Below, in pieces: positions 48,172 through 58,927 of a stretch of 64,000 bases of DNA (its first letter is position 1; every line of letters begins with the position of its first letter). Both the position numbers and the translations under genes were made by a program. The stretch comes from Morchella semilibera. Its lineage: Eukaryota > Ascomycota > Pezizomycetes > Pezizales > Morchellaceae. The notes under the pieces are model-generated. The model searched no databases. It saw nothing but the letters and a program-made list of their open reading frames with translations, and was not told where the DNA came from. The stretch covers positions 496,001 through 560,000 of the forward strand of contig WBVU01000018.1 in the NCBI GenBank assembly GCA_009192285.1. The letters are read 5' to 3'.

Positions 48172-49881
48172 ATGCTGTGCATTGACGACGTCCACGTACT
48201 CCCCGAGATTAGCGAAGAGGCTGTGGTTGAAGTGGGTGAAAGTCACGCTCCTGTTAATGCGCTTGTCACCGACGAAGATACAGAAGAGATTCAATCAGAA
48301 CAAGATCACGGTTCTGGTCCTGGGCTTGTCGACGGCGGAGATACGAAAGGAATGGAAGAAGACGTAGAGAGGCTGGGGATAGCTGATATGGGTGAAAAGT
48401 CAGTTAGAGTGGCTGCTGCAGACAAATTTCGGGAAGTTGACATTAAGGATTGTGCTATTGTTAAAAAGACACTTGACGGACACCGGGGAGTCGATACAGA
48501 AGTTTATACCACCAGAAAAACACTTTTCTTAAAGGACGAGCAGCGGAACATCGATACGGAGGTTTGGAAAACAGGAAAGACGATTAGAGCCCGGAACATC
48601 GAAGCGGCGGTTTATAAAGCCGGAAAGACACTTTACATGACGGACGAGAATCGGGACATCGATACAAAAGTTTATAAGACCGGAAAAACACCTGACATGT
48701 CGAAAGAACAGCAGAATACTGATACGGATGTTGAGATGACCGGCATATCTAATGAGGAGGAGGAGAATAAACTGTGTAGAATGGGACCTAGTGATACGCA
48801 TATGGCCAAATTCGGAAACAGTCTTGAGCTCGAGTCGGGGGCCAAAGTGGCAGTGCAGCCGCGGCTGAAGCTGGCTGAGTTTGTGGTTAGGAAGGGCCTG
48901 AGCGGATTATCGGGTGCAGCTGTGAGGGCCGCGAGAAAGATGATTGTTGCAGGGCACATACTGGAGGAGGGTGAGATTGTGGCGTATGTGGAGGACGACA
49001 CCACGGATGGTGGCGTGCTAGAGAGGTGCAAGAGTAGGGCAGCCACGGAGATGGAGCACACGCCGTTGGAATCTGATCCGGACGCGGACCTGTATTACAA
49101 TGATCGGCAGGAAGGTGAGGAGGAGGAGAGGGATCGAAAGGTGGTGGAGAAATATATGTCTGGTCTGACACCCACTGTCCCTAAAATTACGGATGAATCG
49201 AGTACTCACCCAATCCCCATGTAACTTATCTGTGATTTCGATGTTGTAGAGCTCAAGGGCTGACGGTTAGGTGATAATCTAGATATTGACCCGCGAATAC
49301 TCTTGGACGACTCTATAAAGCCTTCAGAGGCCTTGGCTCGCATCAAGGCTGCTCTTCCACATCTCGACTTTGAGATGCCTGGCCCCCCGTCTACCCCGGT
49401 TACATCGCCGGCCACCAACGCAATCGAAAGTGTATGGAGCTCCAGCCCACCGTTAAACTGCAGAAAGGTAACGTATCCACTATTGAGAGCGTACACGCAG
49501 GCGAAGGCCCCCTCTAGGCGGAGTATTTACGAGAACGAGCGGCGAGGGCGCATCTTCCGCAATGAAAGGACAGTATCCTTCAGGAAGTCTGAGTTCTGGC
49601 GCTTCCTGGTGAAATACGACCGCGATGTGAAGGAGCGGGAGGAAGAGGAGGATATTGATACTGGTTCCACATGTGTTGATGACGAAGATAGTGATGGAAA
49701 AGGTTGTGATGAGGAGAAGGAAGAGGAGAGTAGTAAAGGTGCCAGCAGGCTGGTTTCCGGTGAAGATTCCGATATGGACTCTACGCTCGAGGAGCTCATT
49801 GAGCTAGACAGGACTGAGACGATGACCATGAGGAGGGTGAGTAAGGAGGTGAAGTGCCAGGAGTTTCGGGAGGGGGTTTAG
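48172..49881 (+). CDS. hypothetical protein with internal repeats and the YE-R-NE-RK motif (family member 4)
   Basis: Not recognised. I join 48172-49201 and 49271-49881 (546 aa); the donor (GTACTC) is weak but phases close. Exon 2 on its own lacks a nearby ATG, so an upstream exon is expected. Residues about 87-190 hold five to six imperfect units of 16-20 aa around (N/D)IDTEVYKTGKT. The middle (RLKLAEFVVRKGLSGLSG) is basic. The motif shared with members 1-3 lies at about 427-462: YENERRGRIFRNERTVSFRK. The C-terminus is acidic (KEREEEEDIDTG). If the join is wrong, these are two genes, and the motif gene begins at about 49271. Confidence 0.6.
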
Positions 49882-51034
49882 GCTGAGAGTGTAGGCTGCG
49901 AGAGCGACATTGATCGCGGCGATGTCGCTGCCGCTCATGACGGATCAAGAGGTCTAGCTGAGTTATCGCCCGATCGATTTGTTTGTGCTGTGTTGTTGTG
50001 CTGTGTTTTATTATGAATCGATTGCTGAGATGTTGCAAAGGTTACGGTGGCGGTCTCGATGCCAAAGGTGTGGGGAACGTTTGTGAAGGGCGTGGAAGGG
50101 AGGTGTTAGTTAGCGTACTATAAGAGTATAAGGCTTGTTTGCGAGTGTCCGAGCTGGTGTACGTGAGAGTTTACATATATACCATGAGGCGATATGGAGT
50201 TGAGATTGGAGAGCCGAGTCTGGTGTATTATGATAGATTAGCTAGTAGGATCGTCAAAAGGAGTGAATTGTTGATTCTATGATATTATCCAAAGTGGATA
50301 TCGTCCTTCCTTTATAGGAACATAGAAATAAAGAAAATACATGTATCTGCATAAGGAAAAGTGACGTCTATAAAGAGAATACAGAGAGATAAAGAAATAG
50401 CTGATTCGTCAGCTTCTTTATATGGAGACATTCTAGCATATTATACGGGTATAGTCGGGTGTTTTTTTTAGAAAAGGTTATGTGGTGTCTTGTTTTCCTT
50501 GAGGGTGATGCATACATGTATGATCATGAGGTATCAATCAATCCTTGAGGGTGATGCGGGTTCTTGGATCGATCATGGAATATCACTCTGGTTGGTGCAT
50601 CGGGGTTAGGTTTTATTGCAATGTCCTTTCATGTGGGCGGCCGCTGGTTGGCACATGGCAACGGGCTCTCAGTCGCACAACAAACAAACCATTGGCCAGA
50701 ACGGGAACTAATCAACGGATTAACCCCGGCCGCGGCCGTTGGACCCGACCGATCAGCGATAAGAGTGTGTGGGGAGAGAAAGAGCGAGAAAGAAGAAAGC
50801 TTGACGTATCAGGTCGAATAACATATATATCCTGGCCTGTTTTACTTTCCCCCCTTCTCCACCCGACTGCTCACTAGAACATACACTTACTACCTAAGCA
50901 CGCTGTTTAGCTATTGCCTACTCTTTTACTAGCTATCTACATGTAATAGTAGCTAGGTAGAGCTCGTTCGCAATACGATATAATACGATATATATTTTAA
51001 CTACCACAATTAATAGCTAGCCACACAATTCAAG
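49882..51034. other. intergenic, no gene seen
   Basis: 1.15 kb between motif-family member 4 and the secreted protein gene. Contains TACATGTA words near 50340, 50512 and 50938. A 110-aa ORF around 50545-50877 has no recognisable features. Confidence 0.55.
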
Positions 51035-51760
51035 ATGCTCCCAAACCTCTCACTCGTGCTCTCACTAGCACTAGCACTCTCCCTGCCCGCCGCTGCCGCC
51101 CCCGCCGGCCCACAAGCTCCCCTCGCCGCATCTACCTCCTCATACTGCAACCTGACCTACACCGTCACCTACTACGACGCCTTCGGCCCTATCTTCGTCG
51201 AGAACCACTACGCCTGCGATCTCCCGCCCCTCCCCTCCTCCTCCTCCTCCTCCTCCTCCCAGGACCCTATCCACGTCTCCACCCCTTACTACTCCTCCTA
51301 CTCCCGCACGCAGAAGCACACAATCCACCACTACGGCTGCGCGGCGCTCCCCGACGCCCGCCACCTCTCGCGCAACAAGTACTCGAACCTCTTCTGGGGC
51401 ATCTCGCAGCTCACAAACATGTCGTGCCTGGACCCCGGCGAGGCCGTCGAGTACGTCGATGTCAACCGCGACTGGACCGCGGACTGGAGGTTCACGAACG
51501 TCAACCGCGGGACGGGCAGGGTGTGCGATTGGTACGGCGAGATTGCGAACGTGGCGAGGGCGCTGCATTACTTTTGCTTCCATGCGCTGGGGAGGCCCGA
51601 GGAGGAGGAGTTCTCGGGCGGCGAGGAGGTGCTGGCGTATGGGCGGAGCGAGGGGGAGGGGGTGGAGGTGGAGGGGGGTGGGGGGCAGTGGTGGTGTATG
51701 AGGTATTCGAAGAAGGGGTGGGGGTTGGAGGTGTTTGATAAGTGGTGTTTGGGGGTTTAG
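51035..51760 (+). CDS. secreted cysteine-rich protein (effector-like)
   Basis: Not recognised. It is 241 aa with a clear signal peptide (MLPNLSLVLSLALALSLPAAAAPAG; cleavage near residue 23-25) and eight cysteines in the mature part (C38, C61, C102, C131, C164, C181, C221, C238), consistent with four disulfides. A Ser homopolymer lies at about 68-75. Aromatic residues near cysteines (YYDAFG, CDWYGE, QWWCMRY) suggest a compact extracellular fold. No transmembrane or GPI signal is seen. It has a very high GC third-position bias compared with the genes left of 50 kb. The function is unknown; small secreted proteins of this kind are often cell-wall or host-interaction factors. Confidence 0.72.
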   Translation: MLPNLSLVLSLALALSLPAAAAPAGPQAPLAASTSSYCNLTYTVTYYDAFGPIFVENHYACDLPPLPSSSSSSSSQDPIHVSTPYYSSYSRTQKHTIHHYGCAALPDARHLSRNKYSNLFWGISQLTNMSCLDPGEAVEYVDVNRDWTADWRFTNVNRGTGRVCDWYGEIANVARALHYFCFHALGRPEEEEFSGGEEVLAYGRSEGEGVEVEGGGGQWWCMRYSKKGWGLEVFDKWCLGV

Positions 51761-51906
51761 GTGTGTGTTTCTCCTTGATTTCGCTGGCCTCTTTCCCTCC
51801 CCTCTCTTCCTTTTGCTTTTCTTCCTTTTTTTTGGTGTTGTCGGGTTCGCAAGTGGTAGTGGTGAATAGCGGGGATATCTTTGGGTGTACTTTGTGTTGG
51901 TGAAAT

Positions 51907-51964
51907 TGTGTATTTATGATTATCTGTGTATTTATGATTATCTGTGTATTTATGATTATCTGTG
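51907..51964. repeat. 18-bp direct repeat, three copies
   Basis: The unit TGTGTATTTATGATTATC is repeated three times exactly, ending in a partial fourth copy, in the 3' flank of the secreted-protein gene. Confidence 0.85.
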
Positions 51965-52738
51965 ACAAATATCAGCTGGGGTCAGCGAGATAGTAGCTTG
52001 CAATTAATTACATCTAGCAATCTTTTATTCAGAGCGATATAGCAATGACTGGGTAGAAAGGGTTGGGGGAGGCATCCTTGGTCATGGCCCATAGAATTCT
52101 GTTTACATCTCGTTATCACAAAGTAACAAACCAATCATTGACCCCACATAAACTCGGCTGACAAACCTTAGCCACATGGTGAGTAGCCGGCGCCAGCCCA
52201 TACCATAGAACCAGCTACATGTAGTGTAGACCTTACCATCCAGATCAGGTCACGTGCTATGCTTCCACTTGGGTACTTGCGCATCGGGGACATAATCGAC
52301 CTCAGGCACCAGGGCGTCTCTAGCCGTCCCCAAAGGTTAGGTCACCACTGGGCACATTGGTACCCACAAGGACGGAGCCCGGGTAAACAATCAAGTTTCT
52401 TTTTTGGAGGGCCGCTTTGTTTCTAGATTCTTTGTCGAGAGCCATACTTTATCGCCGACTGCGTATCGAGGTGCCGGCTACAGTGTGTGTGGTGTGTGGT
52501 AGTGTATAGTATTAAAGACCTCATGGTGGAGGCCGCGGCAACACCTTCAGGAACTACATGTAGTGGATAGCTGTTGGGGGGGGGGGGGGGACTTCTCGAA
52601 TCCACGGCTCTAGCGGCGGGTTGTGGGGTGGATTGCCCTTCGCGGTTGATGGGGTCGGCAGTATCTGGAGGTACCGCCCTTATATCTGATGCATAGCCGT
52701 TGCGTCTATGCGGTGTGACTGACACCCGCGGAGGTCTG

Positions 52739-53322
52739 GTACACCCGCAGGAAAAAAAGCGGGTGCAACCCGTCCGAACCCCAATGCAATGCAAAATTGG
52801 AAAAGAAGTAAACAACAAAATTACAGAATAGATACTATAGCCCCCAAACTGTATTCACCACCTTTCTATAATCCCACTAGCTAGCCCCTTTCCTACTGCT
52901 GCAAGCGCGCCAAGGATCTGGAAGCAGTAGACTGAGGGGAGGGAGGAAGGGAGCGAGAAAGACGTGGAGAGAGAGAGAGAGAGGGTGGGAGGAGCGAAGA
53001 GGGAGCTGCAAGTGGACCAAATTGAAATGTACTTTTCCTTTGTTATCTTTCTTTCATTCGTAGTAAAAGAGGGTAGTTCTAAGGAGTGTGATATTGTCAT
53101 AGCCTAGCAGGCGGCCAGATATAATTAATGGATTAAACAAAAAAAATCCACTCTCTTTGTTAGCATGCTGTCAATGATTTTGTATACATTTCCCCCCAAT
53201 CTGGCCTTCCCTAGCTTGGGCTTGTTTCCATTTCGAGTAGCCCCTATCCACTTTCCAGACTTGCCAAAAGACATACCCGTGGGGGGGTTGTATTGCAGGT
53301 CACTTTTTTCCTGCGGGTGTAC
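52739..53322. mobile_element. ~584-bp element bounded by 19-bp inverted repeats
   Basis: GTACACCCGCAGGAAAAAA (52739) is exactly complementary to TTTTTTCCTGCGGGTGTAC (ending 53322), with weaker similarity further in. The interior has no long ORF of its own. No obvious target-site duplication. It looks like a non-autonomous DNA element. Confidence 0.62.
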
Positions 53323-54463
53323 ATACATAGCGAGTTATTTTTTTTCTAACGTCTTGGACAAATCGCTGCCTTGGGCGATACGTCCGAGCATTGTCAGAGA
53401 TCAAGCCGCCTCCCAAAGTAGTGGGCGCGGTCCAGTATTGACACCCTCTTTACATCCTAGCTTATGGACTCCACCAACTGGGCGAGGTTTGGCGGGCCGA
53501 GTGAGAACTTATGAACATGTACTTATCGGAGTCTCGCTGTTGATATCGGGGCAGACCCCGTTGTAGCGTTATCCTTGGACGTCACCTCTGCGCGTGGACC
53601 CGGTCCTAGACAGCCCTAAAGACTAAAACCCCACCAACCTCTGGCTGCCTATGTATGTATGTAAGCACCTGTAAAAGGGCCAGAGGCGAAAAGATGCTAC
53701 CCTTGTTTGAGTCAGTAAAAAGGAGTGGTTAAGGTGTAGGAGAGTATTGTATTGTAGTGCACGGTGTTGCTGGGTAGGTACATAGGTTTTGTGTGAGCTA
53801 TATATAAAAGGACAACCCCCCCCCCCGCCGCGCCGCCGCAAGACCGAAGCGGCGGCCTTGGCTAGTTGGAAACTACAACTGCTACATGTATGTTGACTGC
53901 ACCCGCCCGCTGGGGGGTATTGGACCTTGCCGCCTTTTTTTTGTGTTTGTGTGTCCGCTGATATGATATGCGTGCTTTTAGAAAAAAGAGGGGGGCGTGT
54001 GTGTGTGCGTGTGGAGGGCCCCGACTGTGTTCCAGCAGTGTTACTACTCCCTGTAGATCCATACTCTAGATACAGATACAGATACAGATACAGATACATA
54101 GAGATAAAACGGGCGTACATGTAGCAGTGAGTGATTCCGGCCACCGTGTGTGTGGGGGCCTGTTTGTCCGCTGGACGGAGGAGAGGAGGGTAACCCCGCC
54201 CGCCCGCCCGATCGACGAGACTCGAGTGATGCCCTGTGACGGGGGCACAAACGGGCTTAGGTTTACATGTAGTTGTGTGTGTGACACAGGCGTTGCAGTA
54301 AAGAGGTGCGGTCCTCTGTTGATGTATAACTGGGCTTTCCACCAGCCAGCAGACAGAGACACAAGTAAACACAAGTAGACAGCAAGAACAGTACCCACTC
54401 GATTCTACAATACAATACCCAGAAAAAGAAACAGAAACAGAAAAAACCGTCTTCCCTCAATTA
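53323..54463. other. gene-free, simple-sequence rich
   Basis: Contains GGGGG runs, a CCCCCC run near 53815-53826, an (AGATAC)n run at about 54065-54102 and three TACATGTA words. The 249-aa minus-strand ORF 53623-54372 is compositionally odd and I do not take it as a gene. Confidence 0.6.
54065..54102. repeat. (AGATAC)n microsatellite
   Basis: Five to six tandem AGATAC units between about 54065 and 54102 in a gene-free stretch. Confidence 0.85.
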
Positions 54464-56528
54464 CTACAGCGCGCCCCTCTGCGCCTTGACCCACTCGGCC
54501 ACCTGCTCCTTGCCCGCGCCGGGGTTCGCCCACTGCCACTCGATGATCTTTGGCAGCGCCTTCGACACCCACGGGCCGCGCGGCCGCCCCACGATCGCGA
54601 CCAGCTCGTTTCCCTGTTCCCAGTCAGTCACTCACTCATCACTCAGTCAGTCAAGTGGGGAGGGGGGGGGGTACGTCTATGAGCGGCTTCACCAGATACG
54701 CCTCCTCCATGCCCAGCTCCACAATCCGGGCCGTGAGCGCCTCATACCGCGAGATGATTTCCACACACTCCGGGGCTACCACCGCCAATCAGCATCATCA
54801 CTCCCGGGGGAAGGGGGGGGGGGGTAACATACAAGGGGCGTCCCCGCCGTCCTCGGGCCACGCTTTTGCCAGCTCCAGCATCTCGCTGCCCCACAGGGAG
54901 CTGCGCCAGCTCGCGCCAAGCTCCTTCACGAACATGCCGACGCGGGCCGGGCCCCGGTCGCTGGCGGCGGCCGCCGTGACCATGGCCCGCACAGCGGGCA
55001 GGAGGCGGAATGTGCGCGCTACGATGTCCGTGCTGCGGTTGATGAGCTTGAGGCCCTCGCGGGCGGCGACGGCCGCGGCGGGGGGCGGCGCTTTCTTGGT
55101 GGTGGTGGTGTTGTCGGCGGGGGGTGGGGGTTTCTTTTTGCTGTTGGCGGCGGGGGGCGGCGCTTTCTTGCTGCTGCTGTCGGCGGCGGGGAGGACAATG
55201 TCTTGCCAGGGGGAGAGCGCGGCGAGGAGCCAGGTGAGGTAGGTGTCGTGCTGGGTGGGCACGAGGGGTTTGTGTGATGGGAGGGTGTGCAGGTGGCGGG
55301 TTGCGGCGAGGGCCCGCGGGAGGATGGAGAGGGGGAGCACGGGCGGCGGCGTCAGGTCGGGGGGCGCAAAGATGGATTGGTAGAGCGAGTTTTGGTGGAT
55401 CAGGGTTAGGGAGGTGTCGGGTGAGGGGCCGACAAACATCTTGTGTAGCTCGTCGCCGATGCGCTCGCGCGAGATTTTGTGGCGGAGGGCGTCCTGGCGG
55501 GTGTTAGTACGTGGGTGTAGGGCGAAACCCATGTCCATAGATAAACCACCTACATTGATATCCGGCAGCCTCATTGCCTCCTTGGCCTCGGGGACGATCT
55601 CGAAGCCCAGTCTGGAGCTGAACCTGATGAGCCGCAGGATCCGCAGCGGGTCGTCGTCAAAGGTCTCCTGCGGCGGCAGCGGCGTGCGGATGATCTTGTT
55701 GCGCATGTCCTCGAGCCCGTGCCCCGTAAAGTCCTCGACGCGGCGCGTGTGCAGGTTGTAGAAGAGGGCATTGACGGTGCAGTCGCGGCGGAGGGCGTCC
55801 TGCTCGGGCGTGCCAAACTCCTGTGCGCATATCTTAGCATCTCGTGCATCTAGCACAGCGGAGCACTGTGTGTGTGCGCCTTAGCATCTCGTGCATCTAG
55901 CACAGCGGGCATAGCATACCATGATGGGCACCCTCGAGTCCCCCTTGTACACCTCGCTCCTGAGGTTGACCAGGTCGATATCGAGGCCCAGGATCTTCAT
56001 TGTTGCGGTCTCGAGATGCTTACTCTTCTCCGGGTTGCTCTCGATGCGGTGGACGGCGCCGGGCTCGATGCCGTAGCTGTCGTAGTGGCGCTGGAGGAAG
56101 TCGGCCAGGTAGAGGCCAAAGTTGTAGCCCGTCATGCGGCTGATGCCGACGTCGATGTCGTGGCTGGGGATGCCGAGGAGCTTGTCGCGCACCCAGCCGC
56201 CCGTGAAGCGCAGGATCACGGGGTCCTTGTTGCGTGCGCCGGTCGTGCGGTTGTAGGTGTCGATCTCGGCGGAGACGTCGAGGAGGAGGCGGCGGACCGT
56301 CTCTTCGGTGGGGGTCAGCTCGATGCGCGGGGCGGTGGTCGACATGGTGGTGGTGGGGGTGGTGGTGGTGGAGGTGTGTAGGCAGCGGCGCTTGGTGGGG
56401 GGAGGAGTGGGAGGGGAGGGAGGAGTGGGAGACTGGGATGACCGCTGGTGAGTCATGAGGGTACTGCGGAGTGCAATTGGGCGGCGGAGGAGAGGAAAGA
56501 GAAAATTCCGGGAGCGGTAGAGGTTCAT
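54464..56528 (-). CDS. CCA1: CCA-adding enzyme (tRNA nucleotidyltransferase)
   Basis: Adds and repairs the 3' CCA of tRNAs in the cytosol, nucleus and mitochondria. Exons are 56528-55920, 55820-55554, 55493-54833, 54775-54675 and 54613-54464, giving 595 aa. Residues 1 to about 60 (MNLYRSRNFLFPLLRRPIALRS...) look like a mitochondrial leader, and an internal Met (about M62) offers a shorter cytosolic/nuclear form, as known for yeast CCA1. The nucleotidyltransferase motifs follow: GGWVRDKLLG, DIDVGIS, RRDCTVNALFYNL and DDPLRILRLIRFSSRLGFEI. A Pro/Lys/Ala-rich insert (KKAPPPAA repeats) lies at about residue 410-450. The last exon ends ...WVKAQRGAL. Confidence 0.94.
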
Positions 56529-57066
56529 TTGTGAGTATTATGATGCGCTGCCATTGATGGTTGTGGTGGTGATGAATTTGTGTGGTGTTGAAGATGAGGC
56601 AATGATTTTGGTTGCGGGTTTGGGTGTTGCGGTGGGGCGTTCCTGCAGGTTTGGTTAGTGCAGCACAATGCTGGTGTCGACTCGATGTCTGATGGGATCC
56701 GGTCCGGTAGAGATGCGCGCATGCAAGTCAACTGGGGCAGGACCGGTGTCTCTCTCTCTCTCTTGTGTGTGTGTATATCCAATACAATTAAATACAGTAT
56801 CAAATACAATACAATAAATACAATCCCGCATTTCCAATCCACAGAAATCCGTCAAAAGAATCGTCATGACATCGACCTGTCTTGGCGCCAAGACCCGGAC
56901 CTCACTGCAACATCGCCAGCTTCAAACATCATCATCATCAATCAATCAATCATCTCTATCAGACTCTCTCTGCTCAACCTCAACCCCACAGCATCACAAC
57001 TCTACACCATACACTCACATCTACGACAGAGAAGAACGAAGAAGGAGATCAGAAACACATACAGCA

Positions 57067-58596
57067 ATGTCCTCCTCCTCCTCCTCCCTCAAGCACAACC
57101 CAGAGAAGCAGGCAAAGAACGAGTACATCCCCCACTTCATTGCCAAACGCCCCTTCTACGTCGACCACAACACAAACACCGAAGGCGACTACCGTACGTC
57201 CCCTCTCTCTCTCCCTCCTCTCTCTCCCTCCTCTCTCTCCCCTCTCTCCCTCTCTCCCAACTAACACCCCACAGTCGAGCATCAGCGCCTGCAGAAGCCC
57301 GCCGCCGACACCCTCAGCACCCAGAAATGGTACGACCGCGGCGCCAAAACCACCCGCGCAACAAAGTACCGCAAGGGCGCCTGCGAGAACTGCGGCGCCA
57401 TGACCCACGCCACAAAGGCGTGCCTCTCGCGCCCGCGCAAGCTCGGCGCCCGCTGGACAGGCAAGGACATCCAGGCCGACGAGGCCATCCAGACGCTCGA
57501 GCTCGGCTGGGACGGCAAGCGCGACCGCTGGAACGGCTATGACGCCCGCGAGCACCAGCGCGTCGTCGAGGACCACCTACGCATGGAGTCTGCCCTCCGC
57601 CAGGACTCCACCACCGCTGCTGCCGCTGCCGCTGCTGCCACCCCCGACGCAGACGCAGACATGGACGACAAGTACGCTGAGGAGAGCGAGCTCCCGGGCC
57701 AAGGCTACGACGCGGCCAACCGCATCAGCACCCGCAACCTGCGCATCCGCGAGGACACGGCAAAGTACCTCCTCAACCTCGACCTCGACTCGGCCAAGTA
57801 CGACCCAAAGACACGGACAATGGTGGACCGCGGCGCCACGAGCGACCAGGCCGCCGCCCTCGTCGCCGAAGACAACTTCATGCGCTCGTCCGGCGACGCG
57901 GCCGAGTTCGAGAAGCTCCAGCGCACGGCATGGGAGACGCGCGAGCGCGGCGACAAGTCAAAGATGCACCTGCAGGCCAACCCGACCGAGGCCGAGGCGC
58001 TGAAGCGGCGCGCGGCGGCCGAAGCCGCTGACCGCCGCGACCGGCAGCGCAAGGTGCTCTTGGAGCGGTACGGCGGCGCCGAGCACCTCGATGCCCGCCC
58101 GCTCGACCTCGTCGAGGTCGAGGAGAGGTACGTCGAGTATACGCCTGACGGCGCCGTAAAGGGCGCTGTCAAGGCCGTGCCCAGGAGCAAGTACAAGGAG
58201 GACGTGATGGTCAACAACCACACGGCCGTGTGGGGGTCGTGGTGGGCCGCGGGCAGGTGGGCGTACAAGTGCTGTCGCTCGTCCGTCAGGAACAGCTACT
58301 GCACGGGCGAGGAGGGCATCAGGGCCGCTGAGGTGGCTGAGAGCATGAGGCTGGGACTGGTGGACCCGAATGCGCCGCGGAAACCCCAGGAGGTTGAGGT
58401 TGAGGTGGAGGTGAGGGAGGGGGAAGAGGAAAAGGAAGAGGAAAAGGAAGAGGAAAGGGGGGAGTCCATCACGGAGAAGGGGAAGAGGAAGGTGGCGGCC
58501 ATGAGGGACGGCGTGACGGAGGAGGACATGGAGATGTTTAGGAAGCAGAGGAGGCTGGCGGAGGATCCGATGGCGAACTTTGTGGATGTAGTTTAG
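57067..58596 (+). CDS. SLU7: Pre-mRNA splicing factor SLU7
   Basis: Slu7 acts in the second catalytic step of splicing and in 3' splice site choice. Exons 57067-57193 and 57275-58596 give 482 aa. The N-terminus (KHNPEKQAKNEYIPHFIAKRPFYVD) leads into LEHQRLQK, the family hallmark, restored by the first splice. The zinc knuckle CENCGAMTHATKAC has C79, C82, H87 and C92 (C-x2-C-x4-H-x4-C). The middle is an SLU7 region with GWDGKRDRWNGYD and YDAANRISTRNLRIREDTAKYLLNL. An Arg/Lys-rich tail closes it. The 81-nt intron is a pure pyrimidine run after the donor. Confidence 0.94.
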
Positions 58597-58927
58597 TTTT
58601 TTTTGCTTAGTTTTTTTTTTAGTTTTTCTTTTTGCATAGATGGAGTTTTTTTTTTTTATCATATCTTTACTCTTATTCTTCTTTTTACTCGCGGTCTTTT
58701 CTTCCTTTAATGATACTTATGGGCTTGATGTCAGCCAGTCATGTAATACAAAACACAATCCTCTATCACATCACCTCACATCAACACCACAAACAGCGGA
58801 CCAGCAAAAAATGCATCTTATTGTATTGTAGTAGCAGTAGTCAGCAGCCCACGAAAAGAAACACACAAAAACCCCCCACTCCCATACCCATTCCCGCTCA
58901 AAACCCAGACAAAAAAAAAAAAGAGAC

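Noticed and set aside
49303-49881. Stand-alone gene starting at 49303
   Set aside because: The frame has no ATG there; an exon join to 48172 gives a start with consistent phase.
52740-52800. Possible tRNA or Pol III B-box (GGTTCGGACGG with a T-run after it, minus strand)
   Set aside because: The neighbouring bases cannot form a T-arm stem, and the T-run belongs to the inverted-repeat end of a mobile element.
53623-54372. 249-aa minus-strand ORF
   Set aside because: Composition is dominated by repeats such as tyrosine-leucine runs from the AGATAC microsatellite; no recognisable domain.
55274-56458. Several long antisense ORFs opposite CCA1
   Set aside because: GC-rich sequence without stops in antisense frames; the conserved CCA1 reading on the minus strand explains the region.
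57049-58662. Long antisense ORFs opposite SLU7
   Set aside because: Shadows of SLU7 codon bias; no domain recognised.
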